This document shows, one piece after another, positions 1 to 6,146 of a DNA stretch of 34,274 nucleotides. The notes beneath the pieces are model-generated. The model was not told the DNA's origin and searched no databases. It saw only the letters and a program-made list of their open reading frames with translations. This DNA is from an uncultured Eubacteriales bacterium (lineage in GTDB: Bacteria; Bacillota; Clostridia; Oscillospirales; Oscillospiraceae). The position numbers were made by a program, and so were the translations under genes. Position 1 is the first letter of the stretch. The number at the start of each line of letters is the position of its first letter. Where the stretch lies: assembly GCA_900319275.1 (NCBI GenBank), contig ONNS01000046.1:1-34274 (forward strand), written 5' to 3'.

Positions 1-1
1 T

Positions 2-88
2 GTCATGGTCATCGTTTCTGTAGTGACACAATTAGCGGCGATACCTTTCTATATCGCCTCAACACGACAAGCACGACGGATCGCTTAA
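2..88 (+). CDS. C-terminus of a probable membrane protein, cut by the window edge
   Basis: The frame starting at base 2 is open from the window edge to TAA at 86-88. It encodes about 28 residues: a hydrophobic stretch (MVIVSVVTQLAAIPFYIAS) and a basic tail (TRQARRIA). This looks like the last transmembrane helix and cytoplasmic tail of a transporter. A strong intrinsic terminator follows 23 bases later on the same strand, which supports a real gene end here. The family cannot be named from so short a piece. Confidence 0.4.
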   Translation, partial: VMVIVSVVTQLAAIPFYIASTRQARRIA

Positions 89-111
89 ATGGATCCCCAG
101 ACGAATGAAAT

Positions 112-167
112 GCCCTGACAGATCTGAACCCCTTGGGTTCGGACTTCTCAGGGCGTTTTTTATTTTT
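112..167 (+). terminator. Intrinsic terminator
   Basis: GCCCTGA at 112-118 pairs with TCAGGGC at 148-154, and GAACCC at 126-131 pairs with GGGTTC at 135-140 around a CTT loop. A T-rich tract begins at 156. It probably ends the gene whose C-terminus is at 2-88. Confidence 0.85.
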
Positions 168-336
168 CCTTTTATTTATGCGGCTTTTCGAGATTTCGTG
201 TTCAGTACGGGAATCGGACACGCGAAAGAAAAAGGAATAAAATCGGAAAGAGAAATGAAAAAGCTTCTTCTTCCTATATCGTGGGCTGCATTTTTGAACA
301 TTCGTTTCTTTTGCCCACCGGACAGACTCGCCTTTT
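168..336. other. AT-rich stretch without a recognisable gene
   Basis: Short ORFs exist on both strands but none has a ribosome site or a protein-like composition. Nothing is seen here beyond the preceding terminator. Confidence 0.4.
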
Positions 337-541
337 TCACAAGCAATGTGTTCTGACGATCTCCACCAGTTCCTCAATGGGGATATCGCAATCCAGCAAG
401 AACCATTCTGTGATCACGCCGAGACCCGTACAGGCCCGGCAGGCGTTGGTGTACTAGTCTTCGGCCGACATACCCCGGCCTTGTCTACGATCTCCTGGAT
501 GCTGATCTCGGTATAGGGGCGCCTCTGCTCGATCAGACGCA
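337..541 (-). pseudogene. Remnant of a TetR/AcrR-family regulator
   Basis: Two pieces of a TetR-type protein can be read on the minus strand in different frames. Around 465-541 the peptide LLRLIEQ..YTEISIQEIVDKAGVCR matches the start of the TetR DNA-binding domain (helix 1 and the helix-turn-helix). Around 337-453 another frame gives a C-terminus of TetR type (GLGVITEWFLLD, then IPIEELVEIVRTHCL) ending at TGA 337-339. The ligand-binding middle, expected to be over 100 residues, is missing, and a stop lies between the pieces. This is a decayed gene with an internal deletion and frameshift. Its antiparallel neighbour is a decayed ABC ATPase, so the two may derive from a TetR-controlled efflux locus. 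Confidence 0.5.
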
Positions 542-683
542 GCAGCGCGTCGCCATCGCCAGGGCCTTGATGAGGGAACCGAAGATCCTGATTTTGGATG
601 ACGGTCATGTTGCTGCTTCCGGTACGCCTGCCGAGCTGGAGGAAAACAACGCTTTCTTCCGACAACTCGTGCGGGAGAGCTGA
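528..683 (+). pseudogene. Remnant of an ABC transporter ATP-binding protein
   Basis: Reading to TGA 681-683, the frame gives QQRVAIARALMREPKILILDD, the post-signature helix and Walker B of an ABC ATPase. This is joined directly to GHVAASGTPAELEEN and a short C-terminus. The D-loop and H-loop segment between Walker B and the last beta strand (about 45 residues) is absent. The signature LSGGQ is also not intact upstream, where LDQTQ is read. No start codon with a ribosome site is present. It is a doubly deleted fragment of an exporter-type ATPase and cannot be functional. Confidence 0.65.
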
Positions 684-689
684 ATTTCA

Positions 690-726
690 AAAACGGCAAT
701 CGCTCCGAATGGACGATTGCCGTTTT
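690..726. terminator. Symmetric terminator hairpin
   Basis: AAAACGGCAATCG at 690-702 pairs perfectly with CGATTGCCGTTTT at 714-726 around an 11-base loop. It is T-rich on the outgoing side for both strands. The right arm also contains the -35 box of the next promoter. Confidence 0.75.
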
Positions 727-745
727 ACATGATTTCTGGTACAAT
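717..745 (+). promoter_or_regulatory. Sigma-A-type promoter for the HAD gene
   Basis: TTGCCG at 717-722 and TACAAT at 740-745 are separated by 17 bases. The transcript would start near 752, 27 bases before the ATG at 779. The -35 box lies inside the right arm of the terminator hairpin. Confidence 0.7.
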
Positions 746-778
746 ACCCAAAAGTGAAAGGGGAGTGCGGAGAAACGG

Positions 779-1504
779 ATGAAACAGTATGACGCTTATG
801 TGTTCGACCTGTATGGGACCCTGGTGGATATCCATACGGATGAGCATATCGCCGCGCCATGGAAGGCATTGGCTGACTACGCCGCCTCCTGCGGGGCTCA
901 TTACCGGCTGCCTGAGCTGCGGGAGAGCTATCTGCGGCTTTGCGCCGCCCAAGAGGAAAAGCTTCGCGGCAGCAGCGCCTGTCCGGAGATCGATCTGCAG
1001 CCCGTATTTGCGGCGCTGCTATCGGAAAAAGGCGTCTTTCCGGAGAAGGCAATCGTCCGGGAGGCGGCGTGGCGCTTCCGGCAGGCGTCCACCAGCCACC
1101 TGCGCCTGTACGCGGGGGCGAAGGAGCTGTTGGAAGCCCTGGGAAAGAGCGGGAGCTATGTTCTGCTGCTCAGTAACGCCCAGGCGCTCTTTACCCGGCC
1201 AGAGCTTCGCCTCCTGGGCATCGACAGGGCCTTTGATCGGGTGGATATCTCCTCGGATCGGGGCTGCAGGAAGCCGGACCCGGCCTTCTTTCAAACACCG
1301 CTGAACGCGCTGGATTTGGATCCGGCCCGCTGCCTGATGATCGGCAACGACCCGGACTGTGACGTCCGTGGCGCGGCGGCCGTGGGGATGGACAGCGTCT
1401 ATCTTCATAGTGGCCTGTCCCCGGCCTATGATCCCAGTGCCCCGGCGACCTGGACGCAGCGGGGAATGGACCTAAAAAAGCTGATGAGAAAACTGTTAGA
1501 ATAA
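779..1504 (+). CDS. HAD-superfamily hydrolase
   Basis: This 241-residue haloacid-dehalogenase-fold hydrolase acts in the cytoplasm. Motif I is FDLYGTLVD, with the nucleophile at D10. Motif II is LLLSNAQ, motif III the lysine in CRKPDPAFF, and motif IV IGNDPDCDVRGA. A helical cap lies between motifs I and II. The second Asp of the phosphatase DxDxT signature is Tyr (Y12), as in the DxYGT form of L-2-haloacid dehalogenases. Members of this clade in gut Clostridia are usually left as unspecific HAD hydrolases, so no substrate is assigned. The ATG at 779 has GGAG at 769-772 and a good promoter upstream. The gene is monocistronic and ends before the terminator at 1595-1630. Confidence 0.9.
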   Translation: MKQYDAYVFDLYGTLVDIHTDEHIAAPWKALADYAASCGAHYRLPELRESYLRLCAAQEEKLRGSSACPEIDLQPVFAALLSEKGVFPEKAIVREAAWRFRQASTSHLRLYAGAKELLEALGKSGSYVLLLSNAQALFTRPELRLLGIDRAFDRVDISSDRGCRKPDPAFFQTPLNALDLDPARCLMIGNDPDCDVRGAAAVGMDSVYLHSGLSPAYDPSAPATWTQRGMDLKKLMRKLLE

Positions 1505-1594
1505 CTGGCATAAAAGAATGTCTCACGATCGGTCAGTACATGGATCTCCCGTTAGTTGTGTGAAATTGGACACCTTTTGGCGCAACACAGACAG

Positions 1595-1630
1595 AATCGT
1601 CTTGAAATGGTTCGTTTCAAGGCGATTTTT
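1595..1630 (+). terminator. Intrinsic terminator after the HAD gene
   Basis: AATCG-T-CTTGAAA at 1595-1607 pairs with TTTCAAG-G-CGATT at 1615-1627, and the T tract runs to 1630. It lies 90 bases after the stop codon. Confidence 0.75.
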
Positions 1631-1661
1631 GCTTTATTGTTTCGTTTCTCTTTATATTGAC

Positions 1662-1690
1662 TTGAGGTCAACAAAATGTTACCCTTAATA
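1662..1690 (+). promoter_or_regulatory. Possible promoter with a TTGAC..GTCAA inverted repeat
   Basis: TTGAGG at 1662-1667 and TTAATA at 1685-1690 are 17 bases apart, upstream of the small ORF at 1714. The -35 box sits inside the inverted repeat TTGACTTGAGGTCAA (1657-1671), which could be an operator. The -10 box is weak. Confidence 0.35.
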
Positions 1691-1713
1691 GTACAACAAA
1701 AGGAGGGAACCAA

Positions 1714-2005
1714 AATGGAGAAGTTTATCCCGTATGAAAAACTCTCGAAAAAGAAAAAGCGGGAGTTGGACGCAGACAGGCGAACGGTCTGGGCTATCAG
1801 TCCGGTGACCCGCAAAAGCGAAAACCCGAAAGCCTATAACAGAAAGAAAGCACAGAAGTGGAAGAATGATTCCGGTTCTGTGCTTTCTTTTTTCCCTGTT
1901 GCCATAATGATCATTCGCCCGATGCTCATTGCAATGAGTATATGGCAAAACAGCCATACTGTTTTGCTGCGCCGCAAAGTTTTTAAGCGTTTCGCTATCA
2001 TATAA
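1714..2005 (+). CDS. Small basic protein of unknown function, with a probably abnormal C-terminus
   Basis: ATG 1714 follows a very good ribosome site (AAAGGAGG). The first 45 residues or so are highly basic: KLSKKKKRELDADRR, then PVTRKSENPKAYNRKKAQKW. This is the style of small conserved hypothetical proteins found beside mobile-element debris in Clostridia. From about residue 44 the ORF runs through a perfect terminator hairpin (1845-1893), then continues for about 40 hydrophobic residues to the stop. Most transcripts would probably end before that stop. The native protein probably ended in or before the hairpin, and the present tail is likely read-through after loss of a stop codon. No function can be assigned. 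Confidence 0.5.
1845..1893 (+). terminator. Strong intrinsic terminator inside the small ORF
   Basis: AGAAAGCACAGAA at 1845-1857 pairs without mismatch with TTCTGTGCTTTCT at 1876-1888. Six T residues follow at 1888-1893. Confidence 0.85.
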
Positions 2006-2056
2006 TCATTATAGAGCGGTGAGGGTGCTTATGATTCATTCCTGTTCAGCTGCTGC

Positions 2057-2085
2057 TGGACAATATCCCGGCAAGCCGATACTAT
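2057..2085 (+). promoter_or_regulatory. Promoter-like sequence pointing into the corA 3' end
   Basis: TGGACA at 2057-2062 and TACTAT at 2080-2085 are 17 bases apart. The context GCTGGACAAT..CCCG recurs at 3488-3503, where it precedes a truncated TetR start. No gene lies downstream on this strand, so it is either a stranded remnant or an antisense promoter to corA. Confidence 0.3.
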
Positions 2086-3008
2086 TATAACCATTTCTTC
2101 CTTTTGAACAGGATCAGGCAGTAAACGACGATCGCGACGCTTAAAACAATGACGGCCGGGTAGCCGTAGCGCCATTCCAATTCCGGCATATAGCGGAAGT
2201 TCATCCCATACCAGCCGGCGATGAGCGTCAGCGGCATGAAAATCGTGGTGACGACCGTCAGCAGCGTCATGATCCGGTTCTGGCGTACGCCCAGCTGCGC
2301 GTCATAAAGATCCCGCACCTGCATCGCATAGTCGCGCAGAGAGGCCGCGGAGCTGTGTCGGCGGGTCATATAGTTCATAAACAGGTGGATATAGCGCAGA
2401 TTTTCTTCCCGGAAGAAACCGTTTTCGTTTTCCTCCAGCTCCTGCGTCATATCGATGATCTGCTCATAGTGGACAAGAAGCCTGCGGAGGTCGCTGCGGA
2501 TCTCGTTGACGCGCGCCAGATCGCCCTGCCCTTGAGAGGACAGGATCGTGTCCTCGATCTGATCCAGCTCATCTTCATAGCGTTCCATGATCGCGAGGTC
2601 CCGATCCACGATCTTCTCCAGAAAATCATGCAGAAAACGTTCCAGACTCGGCTCCCGCCAGTGCTTGGTGCGGCGGATGGACTGCACCATCTGCTCCGCT
2701 TTGCCGCTGTCGTCGATGAAGACGATGCCCTTTTCGTCCAGGGCGAAGGCGAAGCAGAATTCGTTTTCCTGCAGATTCTCCCGGTCGGGGATCTGGAAAG
2801 TCCCGGTCAGCGAGTCAAAGTTGACCTCGGCCTTCGTGTTGTGAATGTCCTGGGCGTCCAGATCCAGCTCGATGCCCATATCGAAGCTCTCGCGCTCCCG
2901 CTCCCATTCCGGCGTCGTCAGGATCGCCGCGTACTGCACGCCCTTGCTGTCAAGAAGCTCCGCTTTTGAACAGGGCTGCACGGTTTCTTTCAAAAGATAA
3001 TAGCTCAT
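2085..3008 (-). CDS. corA: CorA-family divalent cation (Mg2+) transporter
   Basis: At 307 residues this is the normal length for CorA, the homopentameric inner-membrane Mg2+/Co2+ channel. The N-terminal alpha/beta cytoplasmic domain is followed by a long helical region (from about residue 120 to 250). Two transmembrane helices lie at the C-terminus. The family signature GMN is present (WYGMNF) at the end of the first membrane helix, and the second helix ends in a basic tail (FKRKKWL). The ATG at 3008 has a GGGAG site. The gene stands alone between decayed gene fragments on both sides, so it may have been left in place while its surroundings were rearranged. Confidence 0.95.
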   Translation of the reverse strand: MSYYLLKETVQPCSKAELLDSKGVQYAAILTTPEWERERESFDMGIELDLDAQDIHNTKAEVNFDSLTGTFQIPDRENLQENEFCFAFALDEKGIVFIDDSGKAEQMVQSIRRTKHWREPSLERFLHDFLEKIVDRDLAIMERYEDELDQIEDTILSSQGQGDLARVNEIRSDLRRLLVHYEQIIDMTQELEENENGFFREENLRYIHLFMNYMTRRHSSAASLRDYAMQVRDLYDAQLGVRQNRIMTLLTVVTTIFMPLTLIAGWYGMNFRYMPELEWRYGYPAVIVLSVAIVVYCLILFKRKKWL

Positions 3009-3102
3009 AGATATATCTCCCTTATTTGATTCAGCCGGATACAGGATACCACAGATTTGATCGCTTGACTATGGTTTCTTTTCCACTGCCGCTCCGACAC
3101 AG

Positions 3103-3207
3103 CATATCTTCAACGCCGAGCACAAGAAGGCCCACCACGAAAAGCAGTTTCCGCTGGATCTGGAAAAAGCCCGGCATATGGGCAAAGAGCTTGTACAGCT
3201 GGCATAA
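3103..3207 (+). pseudogene. C-terminal fragment, perhaps of an NAD(P)H-dependent FMN reductase/flavodoxin-like protein
   Basis: The frame ending at TAA 3205-3207 reads HIFNAEHKKAHHEKQFPLD and then LEKARHMGKELVQLA. This resembles the last helix of flavodoxin-fold NADPH-dependent FMN reductases, in which a charged linker leads into a helix of the form LxxAxxxGxxL. No start codon or upstream domain is present. The assignment rests on a short stretch and is tentative. Confidence 0.3.
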
Positions 3208-3228
3208 TGCCGGAGGTTTTGACTGACT

Positions 3229-3472
3229 TCAAACCATGAACTGCTTCATCCTGTCCGGCTGAAAGGCTGCGATCTGCGCCGGCGTCCTGTCCTCCCGGAT
3301 GAGCCATTCGTAAACCGTGGCATAGTCCCGGAGACAAAGTAGCTGACGGGATATGTACGTCCTTGCCTGAAAACTTCCCCTGCTTCTGCAGATTCGTCTG
3401 TACAGTCTCGACAATGGGCTCCATCATTTTCCGGCGAAGGTGCAGATCGCCGTCGGGGTAATTATGAATCAT
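3229..3472 (-). pseudogene. Unrecognised frameshifted ORF
   Basis: From ATG 3472 on the minus strand one frame gives a protein-like sequence (MIHNYPDGDLHLRRKMMEPI, then VETVQTNLQKQGKFSGKD). Near 3350 the adjacent frame takes over with equally protein-like sequence (LRDYATVYEWLIREDRTPAQ, then IAAFQPDRMKQFMV) to the stop at 3229. This pattern suggests one small gene broken by a frameshift. The family was not recognised. Confidence 0.25.
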
Positions 3473-3489
3473 GCCAGCTTGACTGTTGC

Positions 3490-3518
3490 TGGACAATCGC
3501 CCGAAAATCTGGTACGAT
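3490..3518 (+). promoter_or_regulatory. Promoter for the truncated TetR start
   Basis: TGGACA at 3490-3495 and TACGAT at 3513-3518 are 17 bases apart and lie 46 bases before the ATG at 3564. Confidence 0.5.
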
Positions 3519-3563
3519 AACTGTAAGAAAAGAAATCCCAAGCGGAATGAGGAGCTGGCGCGC

Positions 3564-3677
3564 ATGAAGCGGAAAACGACCAAAGAGATACTGGCCGAGT
3601 CCTTTCGGGAACTGGCGGAGATCTACGGGAGCACGCTTCCGCAGCCCCTTCTGCAGCTTGTCATGAAAGAAAAATGA
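3564..3677 (+). pseudogene. N-terminal stub of a TetR/AcrR-family regulator
   Basis: ATG 3564 has an AGGAG ribosome site and a promoter upstream. The first 19 residues (MKRKTTKEILAESFRELAE) are a typical TetR N-terminus. After that the family sequence stops abruptly and 18 unrelated residues (IYGSTLPQPLLQLVMKEK) lead to a TGA. The helix-turn-helix is gone, so this cannot bind DNA as a TetR protein. It is the 5' end of a regulator gene cut by deletion or insertion, with its promoter retained. Confidence 0.55.
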
Positions 3678-3898
3678 AAAAACGGCCACGGTTCCTCATC
3701 ATGAGAAACCGGGTGTCCCTTCTGAATTGACGCGCTTCCCCCTGCTGGTAAAGCGGGGCAGACCCGGCTGATGCCAGGGAAGATGTGTTGATTCGACTGA
3801 GAGAATGGCTGAACGGCCGATCCGGGAAGCGGGATGCGCTGGCGTCAAAATGTGTAATGAACAGGGAGAGCGCCCTGCGACGCAGGAGGTATGGATAA
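3678..3898. other. Non-coding stretch before the SGNH hydrolase
   Basis: Only short ORFs without ribosome sites are seen. A modest imperfect hairpin lies at about 3689-3710, with no T tract. Confidence 0.4.
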
Positions 3899-4534
3899 AT
3901 GCGAAAAGAGATCTTATGCTTCGGTGATTCCAACACATGGGGATACACGCCCGGCACGGGCCTTCGGTATGCGCCGGATGTCCGCTGGACCGGGGTCATG
4001 GCACAGGCGCTCGGGAAGGGCTGCCATATCATCGAGGATGGGCTCAACGGGCGCACCACCAGCTTCGATTTCCCCTGGAGCGAGTGCAGGAACGGACAGT
4101 CTGCGCTCCCCTACGCGCTGCTGGCCAACAAGCCGCTGGATCTGCTGATCATTGCGCTCGGCATTAATGATCTGACGGTTGTAGACTCCGATTTTTCGGC
4201 AAAGAGCGCCGCCGCGCTGATCCGAAGAACGCGTATGCTGCAGGCGGTCCCGGATGCGGGAACGGCCGTCTTCCCGAACGGCGAGAAAATACTGATCGCC
4301 GCCCCGGCCCCGGTCCATCCGGACTATGACCGCATGTACGCCATCCCTTATTATGAGGACTCCTGCCGCCTGGCCGAAAGATACAGAAGCATGGCCGAAG
4401 AAAACGGCGTATATTTTCTGAATGTCGGTGACTATGCTTCCGCCTCGCCGATCGACTGCGTCCATTTCTCTCCGGAATCGCACAGAGCGTTGGGCCTGGC
4501 CATGGCGGAGAAAGTAAAGGAAATACTGCGCTGA
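3899..4534 (+). CDS. SGNH/GDSL hydrolase (arylesterase/lipase type)
   Basis: This 211-residue protein has no signal peptide. Block I is CFGDSNTWGY, with the catalytic Ser at S11. Block III is LGINDLTVV (GxND, the oxyanion-hole Asn). The C-terminal block V is DCVHFSPESH, with catalytic D186 and H189. All the SGNH residues are present, so the enzyme should be active as an esterase or deacylase. The opening GDSNTWGYTPGTG is typical of the arylesterase/acyl-CoA-thioesterase-like branch. The natural substrate cannot be told; deacetylation of a sugar or hydrolysis of a short ester are both possible. ATG 3899 is preceded by AGGAGG. No clear operon partner is seen. Confidence 0.9.
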   Translation: MRKEILCFGDSNTWGYTPGTGLRYAPDVRWTGVMAQALGKGCHIIEDGLNGRTTSFDFPWSECRNGQSALPYALLANKPLDLLIIALGINDLTVVDSDFSAKSAAALIRRTRMLQAVPDAGTAVFPNGEKILIAAPAPVHPDYDRMYAIPYYEDSCRLAERYRSMAEENGVYFLNVGDYASASPIDCVHFSPESHRALGLAMAEKVKEILR

Positions 4535-4634
4535 CGGTCGCCCCGCCGCGCGGCTGCAGCCGTATGCCGCGTTGGGGTTCAGGTCCGTGCCAGAAGGCAG
4601 CGAACGAAGACACGGGAGCTATGGAGGAAACACA

Positions 4635-5045
4635 ATGATACGACCCATTATGAAAGACCCGATCTTCCTCGCGCAGAAATCCGCACCGGCCACAGTGGCG
4701 GATCTGCCGGTTGCGCAGGATCTGCGGGATACGCTCGAGGTGCACCGGGACGGCTGCGTCGGCATGGCGGCGAACATGATCGGCGTGGCTAAGCGGATCA
4801 TTATCTTTGACGACAACGGCAGCGCGGCCGTGATGTTCAATCCGGAGATCGTCAAATGCTCCGGGGCTTACGAGGCCGAAGAGGGCTGCCTGTCGCTGAC
4901 CGGCACGCGCAAGGCCAGGCGCTGGCGCTCGATCAAGGTGCAGTACCAGAACGAGCAGTTTCAAACGCGCCTCAAAACCTATACCGGCTGGACGGCACAG
5001 ATCATCCAGCACGAGATCGACCACTGCAACGGGATACTGATTTGA
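4635..5045 (+). CDS. def: Peptide deformylase-like metalloprotein
   Basis: Deformylases remove the N-formyl group from nascent proteins, using a metal held by one Cys and two His. Motif II is EGCLSL, with ligand C85. Motif III is QHEIDH, with ligands H126 and H130 and catalytic E127. Motif I reads GMAANMIG at residues 43-50 instead of GLAAPQIG, so the Gln that builds the oxyanion hole is Met48. At 136 residues it is shorter than housekeeping deformylases (150-180) and may be a second, specialised copy. The start chosen is ATG 4635, with GGAGG 7-8 bases upstream; the longer in-frame extension has no ribosome site. The next gene starts 19 bases after its stop, suggesting co-transcription. Confidence 0.85.
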   Translation: MIRPIMKDPIFLAQKSAPATVADLPVAQDLRDTLEVHRDGCVGMAANMIGVAKRIIIFDDNGSAAVMFNPEIVKCSGAYEAEEGCLSLTGTRKARRWRSIKVQYQNEQFQTRLKTYTGWTAQIIQHEIDHCNGILI

Positions 5046-5064
5046 ATAAACGGGAGCAAACGCC

Positions 5065-5400
5065 ATGACCATTCGGGAATACATTAACAGCCGGGACGAG
5101 AGCATCCGGCCCCGGCTGAATGCCGTCTATGATACGATCCGCTCGGCGATCCCCGAGGCGGAGGAGCGCCTGTCCTGGGGCATGCCAACCTTCTGGAAGG
5201 GCCGCAACATCATCCACTTCGCCCCGGCGAAAAACCACATCGGGCTGTATCCGGGCGCGGAGGCGGTGGCGTTTTTCGCCCCGCGTCTGACGGAATACAA
5301 GACCAGCAAGGGTGCGATCCAGCTCCCCAACAAGCGCGAGCTGCCCCTGGAGCTGATCGCCGAGATCGCCCGCTGGTGCTGGGAGACGAACAGAAAATGA
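5065..5400 (+). CDS. DUF1801-domain protein (YdhG/iron-chaperone-like fold)
   Basis: This 111-residue single-domain cytoplasmic protein matches the DUF1801 pattern. An N-terminal helix (REYINSRDESIRPRLNAVYD) is followed by the signature LSWGMPTFWKGRNIIHFAPA. Then come HIGLYPG and KGAIQLPNKRELPLELIAEI. The fold is related to YdhG and frataxin-like proteins, but no reaction is established. It is the first of three small genes with overlapping or touching ends. Its TGA (5398-5400) overlaps the ATG of the next gene, indicating translational coupling. Confidence 0.85.
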   Translation: MTIREYINSRDESIRPRLNAVYDTIRSAIPEAEERLSWGMPTFWKGRNIIHFAPAKNHIGLYPGAEAVAFFAPRLTEYKTSKGAIQLPNKRELPLELIAEIARWCWETNRK

Positions 5401-5693
5401 GCGAAATGCAGGTCGAATACGACGCCGTCCTGCATGAAGAGCCGGACAACGGCGGGGCCTGGGTGACCTTCCCCCATGACATCCGGCAGCTGTTCGGCAA
5501 GGGGCGCGTGAAGGTGCACGCCAGCTTTGACGGCATCCCCTATGACGGCAGCATTGTCAATATGGGCGTGAAAAATGCGGACGGCTCGATCTGCTACGTG
5601 ATCGGCGTGCGCAAGGCGATCCGCGAGGCGCTGGGCAAGGGAGAGGGCGACACGCTCCACGTCGTCATCGAGCCGGCGGAGGACAAGAAATGA
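5397..5693 (+). CDS. DUF1905-domain protein
   Basis: This 98-residue protein matches the DUF1905 beta-barrel pattern: EYDAVLHEEPDNGGAWVTFP, then GKGRVKVHASFDGIPYDGSI and YVIGVRKAIREALGKGEGD. Such domains often occur next to, or fused with, YdeI/OmpD-associated or DUF1801-type domains. The function is unknown; a ligand- or nucleic-acid-binding role has only been guessed for relatives. Start ATG 5397 was chosen over 5376 because it forms the ATGA overlap with the DUF1801 gene. Its own end overlaps the next gene (ATGA at 5690-5693). Confidence 0.85.
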   Translation: MSEMQVEYDAVLHEEPDNGGAWVTFPHDIRQLFGKGRVKVHASFDGIPYDGSIVNMGVKNADGSICYVIGVRKAIREALGKGEGDTLHVVIEPAEDKK

Positions 5694-6079
5694 GAGTGCC
5701 GGACGACGATACCCTGCTGTTTTTTGCCGGGCACAGCGAGGCGCTGGGGCTGTATCAGGCGCTGGAAGAATTGCTCTTCAGCAGCTTTCCCCGGGTGAAC
5801 AAACGGGTGCAAAAGACGCAGATCACGTTCTATAACAGCCATGTCTTTGCCTGTGTGTCCTTCACGCGTGCCAAGCGCAAGGCCGAGCTGCCCGCGTGCT
5901 GGCTGACACTGACGCTATCTCTGCCCGTGCCACTGGATTCTCTGCGCGCCGCGGTCAAGTGCGAGCCGTATCCCGGCCGCTGGACACACCATTTTGTCCT
6001 TAGCAGCGCGGATGAGCTCGACGGGGAAATGATGGCCTGGATCCGGGCGTCCTATGACTTCTCGGAAGTAAAAAAGTAA
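5690..6079 (+). CDS. DUF5655-domain protein
   Basis: This 129-residue protein has the DUF5655 pattern. An acidic N-terminal helix (LYQALEELLFSSFPRV) is followed by the core KRVQKTQITFYNSHVFACVS. Then come FTRAKRKAELP and a final strand and helix (RWTHHFVLSSADELDGEMMA). The function is unknown. It is often found as a partner of DUF1801-type proteins, as here, where three ATGA-coupled genes form one short operon. No membrane segments or secretion signals are seen. Confidence 0.8.
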   Translation: MRVPDDDTLLFFAGHSEALGLYQALEELLFSSFPRVNKRVQKTQITFYNSHVFACVSFTRAKRKAELPACWLTLTLSLPVPLDSLRAAVKCEPYPGRWTHHFVLSSADELDGEMMAWIRASYDFSEVKK

Positions 6080-6146
6080 GGCCGCCGGCCGCCGCACAGG
6101 GGCTCTTCGTGTGGAGCCCAGACAGAAAAGAAGGAGGGAACAAGCT

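Noticed and set aside
9-377. 122-codon minus-strand ORF at the left edge
   Set aside because: It has no ribosome site and spans the plus-strand terminator and AT-rich spacer. Basic residues reflect A/T runs rather than a protein.
2355-2969. 204-codon plus-strand ORF opposite corA
   Set aside because: It is antisense to a clearly assigned corA and has no start signals.
4551-4562. Palindrome CGGCTGCAGCCG after the SGNH gene as a terminator
   Set aside because: It is only six pairs with no loop and no T tract, likely chance in GC-rich sequence.
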